A DNA stretch of 64,000 bases from Faecalibacterium prausnitzii (GTDB taxonomy: Bacteria; Bacillota; Clostridia; Oscillospirales; Ruminococcaceae). The translations under genes and the position numbers were made by a program. Below the pieces are notes generated by a model. The model made no database searches and had not been told where the DNA came from. It worked only from the letters and a program-made list of their open reading frames with translations. How positions within the stretch are numbered: the stretch's first letter is position 1; every line of letters begins with the position of its first letter. This document shows positions 62,859 to 64,000 of this stretch, in pieces. The stretch lies in contig NZ_PRLE01000002.1 of the NCBI RefSeq assembly GCF_003287495.1, positions 62,001 through 126,000 of the forward strand. Direction: 5' to 3'.

Positions 62859-64000
62859 ATGGAACGGAGAAATTTTGCGGCGCTGTGCGCGGCGGTGCTC
62901 TGCTTCTGGCTGTTTGCGCTGGCCTTTGGCACGGCACAGGGGATGGGGCTGCATCTTGTGGCCCGGCGGGAGGCAAAAACGGCCTCCGCGCAGGCCGTGT
63001 GGGTGGAACCTGCCCTCCCGGCGGCAGCGGCTCCGGCACTCTCCCTCAACTGCCGCGCCGCCATCCTGATCGAGCAGGACAGCGGCCGGGTGCTGTACGA
63101 GAAAAATGCCGAGGAGAAAATGCCCATCGCGTCGATTACAAAGGTAATGACCCTGCTGCTGACCTTTGAGGCCATCCATGACGGCAGGCTGACGCTGGAT
63201 ACCCTTGTGCCGGTGAGCGAACACGCCTACCACATGGGCGGCAGCCAGATCTGGCTGGAGCCGGGGGAGCAGTTTACGCTGGATGAGATGCTCCGGGCCA
63301 TCTGCGTTTCCTCCGCCAATGACGCCGCCGTGGCGGTGGCCGAGCTGGTGGGCGGCAGCGAGCCCGCTTTTGTGGAGCAGATGAACGCCCGGGCGGCCCA
63401 GCTGGGGATGGAGCAGACCACGTTCCGCAACGCCTGCGGGCTGGATACGGAGGGCCACCTCTCCACCGCCCGGGATGTGGCCATCATGAGCCGGGAGATT
63501 TTGACCCACTGCCCGGAGGTGCTGCATTACTCCGGCATCTGGACGGACAGCCTCCGCAACGGGCAGACCCAGCTCGTCAACACCAACAAGCTGCTCAAGC
63601 GGTACAGCGGCATCACCGGGCTCAAGACCGGCACCACCAGCGGGGCAGGGGTCTGCATCTCGGCCAGCGCCACCCGGGATGGGCTCAAGCTCATCGCCGT
63701 TATTTTGGGGGCACCCAGCAGCGCCGACCGCTTCAACGCCGCCACGACGCTTCTGGACTACGGTTTTGGGGCCTATGAGGCCGCGCCGCTGCCCGCACTG
63801 CCCAGCCAGCCGCTGCAGCTGGCGGTCAAAGGCAGCGCCGAGGGGAGCGTCCCGCTGGATTACAGCGCCCTGCCCGAGACGATCTTATTGGAAAAAGGGG
63901 CCGGGGCCGCCCTCCGCGAGGAGCTGACCCTGCCCGAGACCCTGGAAGCCCCGGTGGAACGGGGGCAGGCCGTGGGCAAAGTAAGCGTTTATCAGGGCGA
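62859..64000 (+). CDS. D-alanyl-D-alanine carboxypeptidase (DacF/PBP5 type), C-terminus cut by window edge
   Basis: The enzyme trims peptidoglycan stem peptides. From ATG 62859 (SD GGGGGAGG) the frame is open for 380 codons to the edge. A signal/anchor segment (NFAALCAAVLCFWLFALAFGTAQG) is followed by the serine peptidase S11 domain: AAILIEQDSGRVLYEKNAEEKMPIASITKVMTLLL (SxxK), ICVSSANDAAVAVAELVGG (SxN) and YSGITGLKTGTTSGAG (KTG). The C-terminal beta domain (PBP5_C) begins near the edge. With spoIIR and spoIID present it could be the sporulation form DacF, but general cell-wall function is equally possible. Confidence 0.92.
   Translation, partial: MERRNFAALCAAVLCFWLFALAFGTAQGMGLHLVARREAKTASAQAVWVEPALPAAAAPALSLNCRAAILIEQDSGRVLYEKNAEEKMPIASITKVMTLLLTFEAIHDGRLTLDTLVPVSEHAYHMGGSQIWLEPGEQFTLDEMLRAICVSSANDAAVAVAELVGGSEPAFVEQMNARAAQLGMEQTTFRNACGLDTEGHLSTARDVAIMSREILTHCPEVLHYSGIWTDSLRNGQTQLVNTNKLLKRYSGITGLKTGTTSGAGVCISASATRDGLKLIAVILGAPSSADRFNAATTLLDYGFGAYEAAPLPALPSQPLQLAVKGSAEGSVPLDYSALPETILLEKGAGAALREELTLPETLEAPVERGQAVGKVSVYQG

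Overview
The window looks like chromosomal core sequence of a GC-rich member of the Clostridia, most plausibly a Faecalibacterium-like Oscillospiraceae (Ruminococcaceae). The evidence is Firmicutes-type gene order (rpmG-secE-nusG-rplK-rplA, infC-rpmI-rplT, rnc-smc-ftsY, yhbY-nadD-yqeK-LCP-rsfS), AddAB rather than RecBCD, a [FeFe]-hydrogenase, sporulation-type genes (spoIIR, spoIID) and promoters with near-consensus sigma-A boxes. The genus is inferred from overall character and was not tested by a search. I see no phage, insertion sequence, CRISPR array, rRNA or tRNA gene.

Layout. 1-2.6 kb: spoIIR (cut by the left edge), a UPF0210 protein and its ACT-domain partner, all on the minus strand. 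2.8-5.8 kb: Lrp-type regulator, aminotransferase, ispE and a small DUF378 membrane protein. 5.8-8.7 kb: a cysteine-poor redoxin, a structured RNA candidate, DUF1292, a cyclophilin-type lipoprotein and ruvX. 8.7-15.8 kb: addB-addA. 15.8-21.3 kb: infC-rpmI-rplT with a structured leader, a TrmH-type methyltransferase, dprA and topA. 21.4-31.5 kb: trmFO, plsX, rnc, smc, ftsY, rdgB, yhbY and nadD. 31.5-39.9 kb: yqeK, an LCP enzyme, rsfS, leuS, rpsU, yqeG, an endonuclease IV-type protein, efp and an acidic zinc-ribbon protein. 40-44.4 kb (minus): ddl-murI-DUF1934-argS. 44.6-48.3 kb: rpmG-secE-nusG-rplK-rplA, then rplJ-rplL behind their own leader. 48.3-53.5 kb: fhs behind a ZTP riboswitch, a secreted papain-like peptidase, a SpoIID-type protein and a membrane protein. 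53.6-58.7 kb: gap, pgk, tpiA and gpmI. 58.8-64 kb: a secreted protein, a group B-like [FeFe]-hydrogenase, mtaB and a D,D-carboxypeptidase cut by the right edge.

Functionally this is a housekeeping region: translation, tRNA modification, recombination and repair, peptidoglycan precursor synthesis, lower glycolysis, one-carbon metabolism and hydrogen metabolism. Most of the novelty is in the non-coding sequence. The clearest signal is a dispersed family of palindromic intergenic elements (nine full or partial copies). They often start in or just after a stop codon, and their terminal mini-hairpins change sequence between copies while staying base-paired. Other notable signals are a roughly 200-nt branched RNA downstream of the DUF1292 gene, an infC gene that appears to start at AUC behind a leader containing a tRNA T-arm mimic, two genes whose start codons directly follow a terminator U-tract, and a compact three-way-junction hairpin in the hydrogenase leader.
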